DNA of 64,000 nt from Campylobacterales bacterium (GCA_026390115.1 JAPLGO010000038.1:248001-312000), one strand, 5' to 3'. Positions 53,034 to 62,951 are shown, counted from the stretch's first letter. The notes: generated by a model from the sequence alone, not told the origin. A program made the numbers and translations.

Positions 53034-53090
53034 TGCAGAGACAATTTGTCCCTGCCACTAAAACGAACGCATCCGTTTTAGTGTGTTACA
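53034..53090. repeat. Dispersed palindromic element (copy 3, partial, inverted)
   Basis: On the minus strand this reads GTAACACACTAAAACG...CGTTTTAGTGGCAGGGACAAATTG..., the first part of the element at 4234: the left end, hairpin 1 with a 10-bp stem (CACTAAAACG/CGTTTTAGTG, 53055-53082) and the core palindrome (53038-53056). It then stops before the C tract. It fills exactly the gap between recG and the convergent hpf gene. Confidence 0.72.
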
Positions 53091-53633
53091 TCAATATAAA
53101 CCGAAACTTCCATTGCTTTTCTTATAAAGAACACGAGTTTTACCTTCATTGTCTAAGAAAATTTCAAAAATCTTAGCACTCTCTTTTAAATCTTGAAGTA
53201 CATCTTCAACTTCACGAGGTTTGTAGAGAGAGAGCTCAACAGGAACTATTTCATCTTCTAATGCTTCAGCAATCTCTTTTACATCCACATGGTTATTAGC
53301 CTCAATTTTTGCTACATTTAGACCATCTTTATGGTGCTCTGTACCACGGTCATGCATGCGGCGCATAGCTTTTTGTGCTCTGCCTGCCGCTAAATCAATT
53401 GCTGCATATAAATCATCGTCACTCTGTTTAATGACAATAGAGTTTTTATGTGCAAGATTGATAACAAACTCTACGCATGAATGCTCTTTACCTTTTTTTG
53501 TTTGAGCAGTTGCAATGACATTAACGGAGATAATATCCAAGTGGAATTTACTAAGGGTCTCGATAGATGTACTCATATGCGTTTTAATGGCATCAGTTAG
53601 TTCTAAATGTCTGCCTGTTAGAGAGATATTCAT
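53091..53633 (-). CDS. Ribosome hibernation promoting factor, long type
   Basis: The 180 residues have the HPF N-terminal domain (NISLTGRHLELTDAIKTHMS, HLDIISVNVIA, SDDDLYAAIDLAAGRAQKAMRRM) plus a linker and a C-terminal domain (YKPREVEDVLQDLKESAKIF, VLYKKSNGSFGLY) that in long HPFs dimerises 70S ribosomes into 100S particles. The C-terminal domain has the family's final YGL-like motif. It is the second HPF of the window. The ATG at 53633 has AAAAGGA upstream on the minus strand. Confidence 0.9.
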   Translation of the reverse strand: MNISLTGRHLELTDAIKTHMSTSIETLSKFHLDIISVNVIATAQTKKGKEHSCVEFVINLAHKNSIVIKQSDDDLYAAIDLAAGRAQKAMRRMHDRGTEHHKDGLNVAKIEANNHVDVKEIAEALEDEIVPVELSLYKPREVEDVLQDLKESAKIFEIFLDNEGKTRVLYKKSNGSFGLY

Positions 53634-53698
53634 TTGTAATCCTTTTAATCGTTTGATTTTTAATTATAACATTAAATAGTAGATATCGATTTACATAA

Positions 53699-54160
53699 CT
53701 ACAATTTTTGGATACTTCTTCTAAAATATTTTATTGGTTCGCTTGTAATATTTTCATCAGTTACAGATACGGTTATATCCATAAGAACTGAACCGTTTTG
53801 TTCAGGAGTGGTAATCGTAAAATAATCAATGCCGCCCGGAGGCGGAGTTGCGATGCATGGAGATGGATTTGTGTAAATATAGTGTATATCTACATTTATA
53901 TTATAGATTGAGTCTTGCGTAAAATTTAGATTGTTAACACTGCATGGCGGGTTTTGAGAGATTTGAAGAAGTGCATACTCCGCCGCACTTTTTGAGAGTA
54001 AAACCGCCTGCTCGTAAAGATATAAATCTGTTGTTTTTTTGGTTGTCTCCGCCGTCATAGCCAATGAAAGAGCCATAATTGTAGAAATTATAACAATGAC
54101 GGAAATCGCCATTATCATGGCGAAGGCAGATTTTTTTAATAAATAGTTTTTTCTTTGCAT
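53699..54160 (-). CDS. MshP-like minor pilin (prepilin-like)
   Basis: The 153 residues have a prepilin-like N-terminus (KKSAFAMIMAISVIVIISTI) with cleavage expected before Phe, then one hydrophobic helix and a small globular part with two cysteines. The Glu at position 5 is missing, as in MshP- or GspK-like tip subunits. It is the last gene of a four-gene set whose order and shapes match mshQ-mshD-mshO-mshP. It overlaps the preceding gene by 25 bases. Confidence 0.75.
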   Translation of the reverse strand: MQRKNYLLKKSAFAMIMAISVIVIISTIMALSLAMTAETTKKTTDLYLYEQAVLLSKSAAEYALLQISQNPPCSVNNLNFTQDSIYNINVDIHYIYTNPSPCIATPPPGGIDYFTITTPEQNGSVLMDITVSVTDENITSEPIKYFRRSIQKL

Positions 54161-55011
54161 AATGAATACTCCTCTACTAAATCACTTTTGGCGCAAACCT
54201 GAATCTTTACGAGCGAACCAATTGCCATAAATCTAAAAGAGCTTACATTTTCCATTATTGTTGCTGATTTTCCATTCGTATAATTTTCTCCATTCCAAGG
54301 CTGATAATCGTAATATAAAACCAAGGTGCTCATCTTTGTAGTAGTATCATAATTTTCTATGGAGACTGCGTACGCACTCCATGCAAGCTGATAGTATTCG
54401 TAGATTTCACTAAAATTACCATCTGTGGATGCAAATGTTGCCCCTCCAATTATTGGGTGCATGGTTCTATTTTGGTCACTTATTGGAGTGCCGTTCCAGC
54501 CATAGCCTGTTGTTATATCACTGCTTGAACCAACGAAATAGAGAGCCGCGTCATTTATGGAACTACCTCCATCGGAGAGAGTGTCAATAAGTTCATCTAG
54601 TTCAGTTGTGTTGGTTTCTGGCGAGAATATGGTTGTTTTATTACTTAAATCCAAATCTATAACTCCGCTCCATGTAGGAAGAGAAGAGTCAGAATTTCCG
54701 CGCAAACCATCAATGTCAGCTCCCACCCACTCTAAAATGGTGTACTCTTCGCCACTGGCGCTCCCTAGAGCTACAAAAGAGTTGTCTGAGCTTTTTCTAG
54801 CAATTATAGAATCTTTTATTCGGTGCTGGAGCCTAGTAGAGATAAACTCAACTGCTGTTGCACTATTTGCTTGCAGGGTATTATTCACATTAGAATAGAT
54901 AAAATCTTTGTACGCCCCAGCTAAAAACTCAACCCCGAATTTGCCTATAATACCAATCACGACTATAACAAATACAAGCTCAATAAGGGTAAAGGCGTTA
55001 CGAAACTTCAT
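54136..55011 (-). CDS. MshO-like minor pilin (type IV prepilin)
   Basis: The 291 residues have a classical prepilin start (RNAFTLIELVFVIVVIGIIG) with Glu at position 5. A central region has many Ser, Thr and Asp residues, and the C-terminus has a pair of cysteines. The length and place match MshO or PilW. The cleavage site has Ala, not Gly, before Phe, as seen in many Campylobacterota prepilins. The start overlaps the preceding stop (ATGA). Confidence 0.8.
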   Translation of the reverse strand: MKFRNAFTLIELVFVIVVIGIIGKFGVEFLAGAYKDFIYSNVNNTLQANSATAVEFISTRLQHRIKDSIIARKSSDNSFVALGSASGEEYTILEWVGADIDGLRGNSDSSLPTWSGVIDLDLSNKTTIFSPETNTTELDELIDTLSDGGSSINDAALYFVGSSSDITTGYGWNGTPISDQNRTMHPIIGGATFASTDGNFSEIYEYYQLAWSAYAVSIENYDTTTKMSTLVLYYDYQPWNGENYTNGKSATIMENVSSFRFMAIGSLVKIQVCAKSDLVEEYSLCKEKTIY

Positions 55012-55640
55012 TGGTAACTTCTTTTATAGTAGTCAATTTCGCCTATGTTTGCGCTATATGTTTTTAAAAGAGTAATTACTTTTGCATCACTGTCTGTGAT
55101 AGAAACTGTGACTTTTTTCATGTTTTGACTTGCTGCAGTTGTCGCTCCAAAGTCAGCATACTCTACACTAATGGAGCTGCTATACTCCTTTTTGTATCCA
55201 CTGCTCGTTCCAGACACCTCAGTAAAGATGCTCACAGGAGTTGTTTTTATAGTGTCATCAATATCATTTAATGTACCATCTATGGCGATAGTCGGTCTTA
55301 ATACCTCATTATCAATACACTTCCTATGAAGAGGCTGATTTATATGACCTGCTCTTAGTTTTGTTGTTGAGTTACAATCGGTGGCATTCGTCCATACAAC
55401 TTTTGAGAGTAGATTAGAACCATCCATAGCATTTTCGTCCCACTGATAGGAAAGAACTTGATTTAACTCTGTGGAGGCCGCAAAGATAGCCTCTTGCACA
55501 AGGTTTCCCTCAACTCCTTTAGCTGTTGCCTGTGTCACCATGGGAAGGGAAATAACGGATATGCCAATAATGACAATGGCAAAAATAAGCTCTATCATCG
55601 AAAAAGCGGATTTGCTCACTACTTGCATTTTGCTTACCAC
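55008..55640 (-). CDS. MshD/PilV-like minor pilin (type IV prepilin)
   Basis: The 210 residues have the prepilin N-terminus SAFSMIELIFAIVIIGISVI, with cleavage expected before Phe and a Glu at position 5. The length and place suit MshD or PilV. The start may be the GTG at 55640, overlapping the stop of the large gene by 7 bases, or the ATG at 55628; AGAAG favours the GTG. It is part of the four-gene pilin operon. Confidence 0.78.
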   Translation of the reverse strand: MVSKMQVVSKSAFSMIELIFAIVIIGISVISLPMVTQATAKGVEGNLVQEAIFAASTELNQVLSYQWDENAMDGSNLLSKVVWTNATDCNSTTKLRAGHINQPLHRKCIDNEVLRPTIAIDGTLNDIDDTIKTTPVSIFTEVSGTSSGYKKEYSSSISVEYADFGATTAASQNMKKVTVSITDSDAKVITLLKTYSANIGEIDYYKRSYQ

Positions 55641-58600
55641 ATCGTTCTTCTATTGGTTTTATCTGTGCCACTTTTATTGGTCGTGGTATTTGTTTCATGT
55701 TTGCCTGTCCAGCTACTTCCACTTCCTTCAAACTCAACTTCAAACTCGTTTGCAGTGGCTGCTGCATTGTATTTGTTGTAAATCAGCCAGCTTGGGGCGC
55801 TGTTTTGCATAGTTGTTTTGTAGGGATACCCTTTGGTAGCCGATGCCGTGTAGTTGAGAGTCGCTTGAGCAGGGTTAGCATTGCTCGGCATAGTTGCCGT
55901 AACAATATTGGCGCCATTTTTTTGCGTGGCAGCCGTAGCCACACCCGATAGGCTTGTATGGTTTGCATTAATAAACCATCGTGGGTCATCTGTGCTAAGA
56001 GAGCTGCTCCCGTTTGGAAGTAAAGTTTTATTACATGCTGTGCCGCTACTGTCTGTACCATGACAAAAGGATTCATAATATATCAATGCTATGCCTGTGT
56101 CAGTAGAAAATCTATATCTCGGTGCATGTGTGCGACCATATAAAAATGTAGCATTTTGATCAGCTGCGCTTAATCCTGTCACCACTTTTGTAGTGCCGGA
56201 ATCTGTATATGTTGATTTTGCAGCAAGTGTCACTTCAGAGCCATTTATGATAAATGGATTTTTTGAATCATTTATATCTCGGTTGAAGTTGAACATCAAT
56301 TTTTTAGTGGCATTCGTCTCGCTCCAAGGTATTATGATTGTTCCCAAACTGAATCCAAGATTTTGAGTTTCGTTGATATCGTCTTTAATAATTGCAGGAG
56401 TAGACGCAGCACTGACAACACTCATATTGACATCCAAAGGGTTTTCCCAAGAGCCTGATTTGAAGTTTTGTGTAGTGTTGTTATCAAGATTTTTTGCAAA
56501 AACAGTAACATCTAAGTGGGCAGACATGTTTAGGTCATTCGAGAGATATGTGAATGTTTGAGCACTGTTATTGCTTAGATGAACCGCACTGAGAGTAAAG
56601 TGGTCTGGTACAAAAGTGGCATTGATGTCTCCGCATACATATCTTCCTGTTGTATTGCAATCACCGGAAGTGTCATCGCTGTCAACATCCGCCCAAGTTG
56701 TGTCTTTGAACTCTATATTGACCTTTCCTACATCATCAAATTTAATAAGAGCATTGGCAACTCCATTAGTAACATTAAATGGAGTAGCTGAAAAAAAGAG
56801 TGAGCCATTTAGTGTATTGTCAACAATATTGGATGGTTGATACATGGTTCTGATGAGGCTTAAGACTAAGTTTGCAGTCGAAATAGTATAGTTGTTAGCA
56901 GGTGTAGTTGTATCAAATTGTGGAGCAGTTACAGCAAAAGTGTATTCTTGCGCCGATGTTAAAAGATTGCTGTTTTCTCCGCTAGGGGCACTCAGGAGAA
57001 AACTGTCGGGACGAATGGCAAAATTGTCGCTGCTTGCAACATCATCTTTGAATGTGCATCCTGAAACTACCGGATACTCACAGTTTGAATAGGGCTTAAT
57101 GCTATTATTTGCATCTCTGCAATATTTAAATCTCACACGAACATTTTTATAAGCACTTGGATTGACGGTATATGTTTTATTTATGTCCGAAGCTACGCTT
57201 GCATCAAAACTTGCATAACCGGTAACGCTGCTGTTAGTGTCGTAATCGTAGAGTTGATACTTTGCTGTTATTCCTGTTTTTGTTTGCAGAACTGCTCTTG
57301 CGGCATCTAAACTGGCAATTGTAAGAGTAAATGGTTTGTTTACAATTTTTGTAGTTATTTCTCTGTTTGCTATACTTTGGGTAGATTCCCAAGCATCAAA
57401 AATTCCTAAAACCGGAGTTGTTGTACCTCCGCATGTGCCGTATCCCAAGTTGCTCGCATCACCACTTTGTATAAAATCCGGGTTATTTCCATTAATCTCA
57501 ATCGGTCCCTCTGAAGTAATTCCTCCATTGATTTTCCAATTATTTGAGTTGTTGGTTAAAGTAGTTGAGCCTTTTACATACATGAATGCTTTCCAAGAGG
57601 TGGTACCTCCACCGTTTCCTAAGCTTTCAAAATTCCCTCCAACATATGTGAAAAGGTTGTTTTCACTGCTTCCTGCAGCTGTATTGTAAGAGAGATTATT
57701 CATGTCAATTAAAAAATTATTTTTTATAAATATACGCACTGGACCGCCACTTGGAAGAATCAGATTGTTGTTATTGCTATCAATCGTTAAAGAATCAAAA
57801 TAGTAATCACCCGGTTGAAAGTTGAGTGTTGATTTAGAAATAGTGACATTTCCCAGTAGCATTACTTTTGATATATTATCTGAATATGTGGCAGCCGGAT
57901 TGAAATTAATTGTTGCATTGTTATAAGTTAGATTACCGTACTCCAAATCCGTTAATGTTGTAGGATCTGAACCGTTTGGAGAGCCGGATTTGCTATTGGT
58001 CGGAAATGTAGGATTTAACCTATTAGTAGGTGGGTCTTGCCTTTGGCATACGGTGCTGCCACCACATGTAGCGGGATTACATGTGATACTTCCGGTTAGC
58101 TCACCCGCGGGGTAGGAGATATTGTTCGTATAGCAGGCTTGATCATTATTTCCGTTTGAATAAATATGGGTGTAAGAAGTTAGAACGCTGCTAAATAATC
58201 CACACTCCGATGTGTTTTGAAAAGTTGGCGCACCGCTTGATGCGGCAACCGTTAAGGTCATAGAGCCATTATTTGAATTGCCGTCCTTGTCTGTTGCATA
58301 GACTGTGAAATTATATGTTCCATTTGTTGTGGGAGTTCCGCTAAAAGCACCGGTTGAGCCACTAAACAACAGCCCAGTCGGTAAAGAGCCGCCCAGTGTG
58401 TAGGATAATATCGGGTCACTATTTGTAAGTGTGACATAATCAGAGATATTTAATGTAAAAGGTGTTCCGTTGATTGCATTCTGGTCAGGAATATTGCCCA
58501 CTACAGGCGGAGTGCCCGATGAGGTTACGATAAGTATTAAAGAGTCACTATTAGAGTTTCCACTATTATCTGTAACTGTTAAAGTAATAGTATGTGTTCC

Positions 58601-59173
58601 TGCAGAAAAATCATTTTTAGTAAAGCTAACAAGCGAGCTTAAAAGTGTTGCCCCGTCCTTCCATGTGTAGCTTACAATCGAGCCATCGGAGTCACTGCTG
58701 CCATTTCCATTTAGAGTGACATTCGTTCCAATTGTGGCAGTTTGATCTGCTCCTGCATTTGCTATTGGAGGCAGGTTACTAGAAGGAACAACAATTTCCG
58801 CCGTACTTGTGGTAATATGTCCGTTGCTTTGGCTTGCTCCACCTATTGCAGAGGTGAGTGTTACATTACATGTCGTGCCACTGATGAGTGATGCGGTTGC
58901 AATTGTAATATTGCCGCCTGAAGAGCCTTCTGCAAATAGCATTGTGCCACTGGAATTGTTGCATGAGTCACTATAATGAACAGTTATAGAATTTTTGTTT
59001 GGAGCAGGAGTTAAAGAAATATGGAGAGTAACAGAAGCTGTACCTACTGAAATATTTTGCGTTGTTGGAGAAATAGTTACACTGGGTGTGTTTGAAGAAT
59101 CAGCAAACAACCCTGAGATTATTAAAAATGGGACTATTGCTGTCAAAAAAATCTTTTTTATATCAAATTTCAT
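55634..59173 (-). CDS. Large MshQ-like surface protein (PKD, Ig-like, DUF6701-type)
   Basis: The 1179 residues have a signal peptide (to about 24), a Calx-beta-like region (25-130), a PKD domain (about 135-215, PIANAGADQTATIGTNV then SYTWKDGATL), a putative Ig/cadherin-like domain (about 218-310, FSGTPTTNGTYNFTVYATD) and a region with parallel-beta-like NxN segments (about 400-560). The long C-terminal part (from about 600, GIFDAWESTQSI onward) ends in RWFINANHTS and resembles the DUF6701 domain of MshQ. Such proteins sit at the pilus or cell surface as adhesins. It leads the pilin operon, as mshQ accompanies mshD-mshO-mshP. Confidence 0.75.
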   Translation of the reverse strand: MKFDIKKIFLTAIVPFLIISGLFADSSNTPSVTISPTTQNISVGTASVTLHISLTPAPNKNSITVHYSDSCNNSSGTMLFAEGSSGGNITIATASLISGTTCNVTLTSAIGGASQSNGHITTSTAEIVVPSSNLPPIANAGADQTATIGTNVTLNGNGSSDSDGSIVSYTWKDGATLLSSLVSFTKNDFSAGTHTITLTVTDNSGNSNSDSLILIVTSSGTPPVVGNIPDQNAINGTPFTLNISDYVTLTNSDPILSYTLGGSLPTGLLFSGSTGAFSGTPTTNGTYNFTVYATDKDGNSNNGSMTLTVAASSGAPTFQNTSECGLFSSVLTSYTHIYSNGNNDQACYTNNISYPAGELTGSITCNPATCGGSTVCQRQDPPTNRLNPTFPTNSKSGSPNGSDPTTLTDLEYGNLTYNNATINFNPAATYSDNISKVMLLGNVTISKSTLNFQPGDYYFDSLTIDSNNNNLILPSGGPVRIFIKNNFLIDMNNLSYNTAAGSSENNLFTYVGGNFESLGNGGGTTSWKAFMYVKGSTTLTNNSNNWKINGGITSEGPIEINGNNPDFIQSGDASNLGYGTCGGTTTPVLGIFDAWESTQSIANREITTKIVNKPFTLTIASLDAARAVLQTKTGITAKYQLYDYDTNSSVTGYASFDASVASDINKTYTVNPSAYKNVRVRFKYCRDANNSIKPYSNCEYPVVSGCTFKDDVASSDNFAIRPDSFLLSAPSGENSNLLTSAQEYTFAVTAPQFDTTTPANNYTISTANLVLSLIRTMYQPSNIVDNTLNGSLFFSATPFNVTNGVANALIKFDDVGKVNIEFKDTTWADVDSDDTSGDCNTTGRYVCGDINATFVPDHFTLSAVHLSNNSAQTFTYLSNDLNMSAHLDVTVFAKNLDNNTTQNFKSGSWENPLDVNMSVVSAASTPAIIKDDINETQNLGFSLGTIIIPWSETNATKKLMFNFNRDINDSKNPFIINGSEVTLAAKSTYTDSGTTKVVTGLSAADQNATFLYGRTHAPRYRFSTDTGIALIYYESFCHGTDSSGTACNKTLLPNGSSSLSTDDPRWFINANHTSLSGVATAATQKNGANIVTATMPSNANPAQATLNYTASATKGYPYKTTMQNSAPSWLIYNKYNAAATANEFEVEFEGSGSSWTGKHETNTTTNKSGTDKTNRRTMW

Positions 59174-59278
59174 AAGAAACTCCTCTCACCAATCTAGTAC
59201 AATTTTATCATTATACTGATATAAAGGCTTAATAGTCACTGAGTAAGGAGAAGTAGTTTCCACGCTACATGTGAAAAT

Positions 59279-59659
59279 TTATTTATTTAAAAACGAAGAA
59301 ATCTTCTCTGCTACACCGTACTCTCTTGATTCGCTGAGTATGATTTGAGCGGCTTTATTGTTGTCTGTGTTAAATATGAGCGGACCTACAAAGTTAATTA
59401 TGGAGTCTTCTATCGGTGTTTGAATGAGAATAATATTAAAAATAAGCAGATTGGATTTTTCATCAATCTCCAAGATTTTTTTAGCACTTGAAGGAACTTG
59501 AAAATCATACTCTCTCAAAATAAAAGGATTTATCAGCGTAAAAGCGATATGCTCATTGTCTACGGCTTTCATCTTCATAAAAATATCATCTATCTTTTCC
59601 AATTCTACCTGTTTTAGCTCTTCAAAACCTAAAATGGGCACACATATATCAAATTTCAT
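59279..59659 (-). CDS. fliW: Flagellar assembly factor FliW
   Basis: FliW binds flagellin and the translational regulator CsrA, so unexported flagellin limits its own synthesis. The 126 residues include FDICVPILGFEELKQVELEKID, FTLINPFILREYDFQVP and NFVGPLIFNTDNNKAAQIIL, which match the family in order. The frame opens at 59704, but the ATG at 59659 has AAAGG upstream. No csrA gene is adjacent. The FliW fold is well supported by the C-terminal NxxGPLI motif. Confidence 0.88.
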   Translation of the reverse strand: MKFDICVPILGFEELKQVELEKIDDIFMKMKAVDNEHIAFTLINPFILREYDFQVPSSAKKILEIDEKSNLLIFNIILIQTPIEDSIINFVGPLIFNTDNNKAAQIILSESREYGVAEKISSFLNK

Positions 59660-59780
59660 AGAAAACCTTTGGTTAAAATTACTTGATTCTATCACTTTAA
59701 GCATAAAATATACCTACTTTAATGAGATATATATCTCTTTTTGATAGAATAAGAATCTATTTTAATTAGGATTATAATAT

Positions 59781-60536
59781 ATGAGAGTTAAAACAAAACT
59801 TGCAATGATAATAGTTGTTGCTTCTCTGTTCTTTGGAGGATGTACAAAAGATGCAGAGGAATACAACAAACCGGCTGCTTATTGGTACGCAAAAGTTATA
59901 GAGTCGGTTTCTAATAATAATCTGGAAAAAGCAGATGACTATTACAGTTCGCTTCAAGGTGAACATGTAGGCTCTCCGCTTCTGCCTGAAGCTACAATGA
60001 TTTTGGCTATCGCTCACATGCATTACGATGAGTATGTTTTAAGTGAATATTTTTTAAATGAGTATGTGACAAGATATGCAAATCCAAATGAGAGAGAGTT
60101 TGCAGAGTATTTAAAAATCAAATCAAAATATTTGGCTCTGCCGAATCCGAGACGTGATCAGGTTCTTATAAATGAAGCGATTGTAGAGAGTGAAAAGTTT
60201 AAAAGCAACTATCCAAACTCTATGTATTACGGTATCGTCGATACTATGCTAACAAATCTCTACATGGCAGCGGCATCTCTCAATGAGTCTATCTCAGATT
60301 TGTATACGAGACTCGATAAACCAAAAAGTGCGAAATATTACAAAACTATTCAGAATCAAACATGGATAAAATGGGAGAATGTTGACAGAGACAATACTCC
60401 TTGGTATCGTGAATGGTTTGAAGGAGACGGAACTTCTAGCTGGTACGGCTTCTTAATTCCTCATACAAGAAGCGTTGTTTCTAGAAATTCTGTGAGTGAA
60501 ACAGAGACAAATAGCACGAGCGGAGAGAAGTTATGA
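59781..60536 (+). CDS. bamD: Outer membrane assembly lipoprotein BamD
   Basis: BamD is the essential lipoprotein partner of BamA in outer membrane protein insertion. The 251 residues have a lipobox FGGC near residue 21 and TPR-like helical repeats (AAYWYAKVIESV, PEATMILAIAHMHYDEYVLSEYFLNEYV, VVESEKFKSNYPNS...). The first repeats hold the pattern A...Y..A...I.N...DKA of the family. Its stop overlaps the lon start (ATGA), so the two are coupled. AGGATTATAATAT precedes the ATG. Confidence 0.9.
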   Translation: MRVKTKLAMIIVVASLFFGGCTKDAEEYNKPAAYWYAKVIESVSNNNLEKADDYYSSLQGEHVGSPLLPEATMILAIAHMHYDEYVLSEYFLNEYVTRYANPNEREFAEYLKIKSKYLALPNPRRDQVLINEAIVESEKFKSNYPNSMYYGIVDTMLTNLYMAAASLNESISDLYTRLDKPKSAKYYKTIQNQTWIKWENVDRDNTPWYREWFEGDGTSSWYGFLIPHTRSVVSRNSVSETETNSTSGEKL

Positions 60537-62950
60537 AACTGAGTAATTATGGTCAATTTCCTACAGATATACCTGTAATAGCGGAGGATGAGCTTTTTTT
60601 ATACCCATTTATGATTTCGCCGCTCTTTTTGAGCGATGAAAGCAACATAGAAGCTGCAACAAAAGCAATAAACGAGAACTCTTTAATAATCGTATGTTCA
60701 ACCAAGCCTTCGCATGAGGGTGAAAGAAAATTTGATTCGCTCTATGACGCGGGTGTTGTGGGCTCAATTATGAGAAAAGTATCACTTCCCGATGGAAGAA
60801 TAAAAGTTCTCTTTCAAGGCTTGGCAAGAGCTCAAATGCTTTATGAAACGCAAGAACATCCACTTGCTGCACATGTTAAAATTTTAGAAGCTACAAATAC
60901 AAGCTCTCTAAAAATTGATGCAATTTTAGAGATAGTTCGTGAAAAAGTGAGAACACTCTCGGGTGTGAGCAACTATTTTCCCCCGGATCTGCTCAGAACA
61001 ATAGAAGAAAACCATGACTATAACCGCATAATCGATTTGATATGCAGTACAGTGAAGCTCAAAAAAGAGCAGGCTTATAAACTCTTTGTTGAAACGGATA
61101 CAGAGAAGAGATTTTTGCTTTTAATTGATTATCTTATAGAAGAGATAGAGGCGAACAAGCTTCAAAAAGAGATTCGCTCAAAGGTGCATACGCATATAGA
61201 AAAAGTGAATAAAGAGTACTTCCTGAAAGAGCAGTTGAAGCAGATTCAAAAAGAGTTGGGAGCAGATACGGCGAGAGAAGAGGAGCTTGACGAGTATAGA
61301 AAAAAATTAGAGGCAAAAAAAGAGAAGATGGGCAAGGATGCCTATAAAGAGATAGCAAAGCAGGTGGAGAGATTCTCACGCATGCACCCAGATTCTTCGG
61401 ATGCTTCTATGACGCAAACCTATCTTGATTGGGTTTTAGAGATTCCTTTTGGAGATAAATCCAAAAAGGCTCTGAAAATTTCTGATGTTGAGACGCAGCT
61501 CGATAAAGATCACTTCTCCCTGGAAAAAGCAAAAAAAAGAATAGTGGAATATTTTGCCGTTAAAGAGCTTCTGGAGCTTCGAGGAGTGAGTAATCAACAA
61601 ACGGCGGGGGCAATTCTGTGCTTTTTTGGACCTCCGGGGGTCGGTAAAACTTCTCTTGCTAACTCAATTGCTACGGCACTCAAACGTCCGCTCATTAGAA
61701 TCGCACTTGGCGGGTTAGAGGATGTAAATGAGCTTCGCGGTCACAGAAGAACCTATGTCGGAGCGATGCCGGGGCGAATCACGCAAGGGCTGATTGATGC
61801 TAAAAAGATGAATCCTGTAATTGTTTTGGACGAGATAGACAAAGTAAGCCGCTCACAAAGGGGAGACCCGACTGCGGCACTTTTAGAAATTCTTGACCCT
61901 GAGCAGAATAAGGAGTTTAGAGATTATTATCTTAACTTTAACATCGATTTGAGCAATGTAATTTTTATTGCAACAGCAAACGATATTGGAAACATACCGA
62001 CTCCTCTTCGCGATAGAATGGAATTTATTGCTGTAAGTTCATACACGCCTCAGGAGAAGTTTGAAATTGCTAAGAGATATTTGATTCCTCAAGAGTTGAA
62101 AAAACATGGTCTAAAAAATTCTGAAGTCAGTATCTCTCAACCCGCTTTAAAAGAACTGATCCACAGCTATACCCGTGAAGCAGGTGTTAGAAATCTTCGC
62201 CGCCGTATAGCCGACATGTGCAGGAAAGTGGCTAAAGATATACTACAAAATCCAAAACTTGATAAAGTTTCGGTAAGTTTGAAGAATCTAAAAGAGTTCT
62301 TTGAGAAGAGCGTTTTTGAGATAGAAAAAACAGATAAAGTTCCTGTTGTCGGTGTTGTGAATGGACTTGCATGGACAGCGGTCGGAGGTGATGTTCTTAA
62401 AATAGAGAGTATCCGCATCAAAGGCAAAGGCAATCTGCAGTTAACGGGCAGTCTGGGCGATGTTATGAAAGAGTCGGCTAGAATTGCCATGAGCGTTGTT
62501 AAAACTCTCATTGATACAAAAAAGATAAAAATATCTCCTGAGAATATTCCTCTTACATTTGAGGAGACTAAAGATAATGTAGTGGTTGATCCGAGTGAAG
62601 TGTATAAAAGATATGATTTACACATACATGTCCCAGATGGAGCAACACCAAAAGATGGACCGAGTGCAGGCATCGCCATGGTGAGCGTCATTGCATCTAT
62701 CTTGAGTTCACAGAAGATTCGTTCCGAGATTGCCATGACCGGCGAAGTCTCTTTAAGCGGAGATGTTTTGCCTATCGGCGGACTCAAAGAGAAGCTTATC
62801 GCTGCTCATAAAGCAGGCATGACAAAAGTTCTGATTCCTGCAAAAAATTATGAGAGGGATTTAGAAGATATTCCAAAAGAGGTCAGAGAGGCTTTAGAAA
62901 TTATTGGAGTGAGCAGGATAGAAGAAGTTTTAAAACAGATTTTAATTTGA
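60533..62950 (+). CDS. lon: ATP-dependent protease Lon
   Basis: Lon degrades misfolded and regulatory proteins. The 805 residues have the N-terminal LON substrate-binding domain (to about 200), a coiled linker, the AAA+ domain with FFGPPGVGKTSLANSI, VILDEIDKV-like Walker B (VIVLDEIDKVSRS), and the protease domain with the catalytic Ser in PKDGPSAGIAM and Lys in GGLKEKLIAAHKAG. All catalytic residues are present. Unusually for lon, it is translated by coupling with bamD. It is followed by a palindromic element. Confidence 0.96.
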   Translation: MKLSNYGQFPTDIPVIAEDELFLYPFMISPLFLSDESNIEAATKAINENSLIIVCSTKPSHEGERKFDSLYDAGVVGSIMRKVSLPDGRIKVLFQGLARAQMLYETQEHPLAAHVKILEATNTSSLKIDAILEIVREKVRTLSGVSNYFPPDLLRTIEENHDYNRIIDLICSTVKLKKEQAYKLFVETDTEKRFLLLIDYLIEEIEANKLQKEIRSKVHTHIEKVNKEYFLKEQLKQIQKELGADTAREEELDEYRKKLEAKKEKMGKDAYKEIAKQVERFSRMHPDSSDASMTQTYLDWVLEIPFGDKSKKALKISDVETQLDKDHFSLEKAKKRIVEYFAVKELLELRGVSNQQTAGAILCFFGPPGVGKTSLANSIATALKRPLIRIALGGLEDVNELRGHRRTYVGAMPGRITQGLIDAKKMNPVIVLDEIDKVSRSQRGDPTAALLEILDPEQNKEFRDYYLNFNIDLSNVIFIATANDIGNIPTPLRDRMEFIAVSSYTPQEKFEIAKRYLIPQELKKHGLKNSEVSISQPALKELIHSYTREAGVRNLRRRIADMCRKVAKDILQNPKLDKVSVSLKNLKEFFEKSVFEIEKTDKVPVVGVVNGLAWTAVGGDVLKIESIRIKGKGNLQLTGSLGDVMKESARIAMSVVKTLIDTKKIKISPENIPLTFEETKDNVVVDPSEVYKRYDLHIHVPDGATPKDGPSAGIAMVSVIASILSSQKIRSEIAMTGEVSLSGDVLPIGGLKEKLIAAHKAGMTKVLIPAKNYERDLEDIPKEVREALEIIGVSRIEEVLKQILI

Positions 62951-62951
62951 G

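Noticed and set aside
62167-62787. 206-codon minus-strand ORF opposite lon
   Set aside because: It is the antisense of the conserved protease domain of lon.
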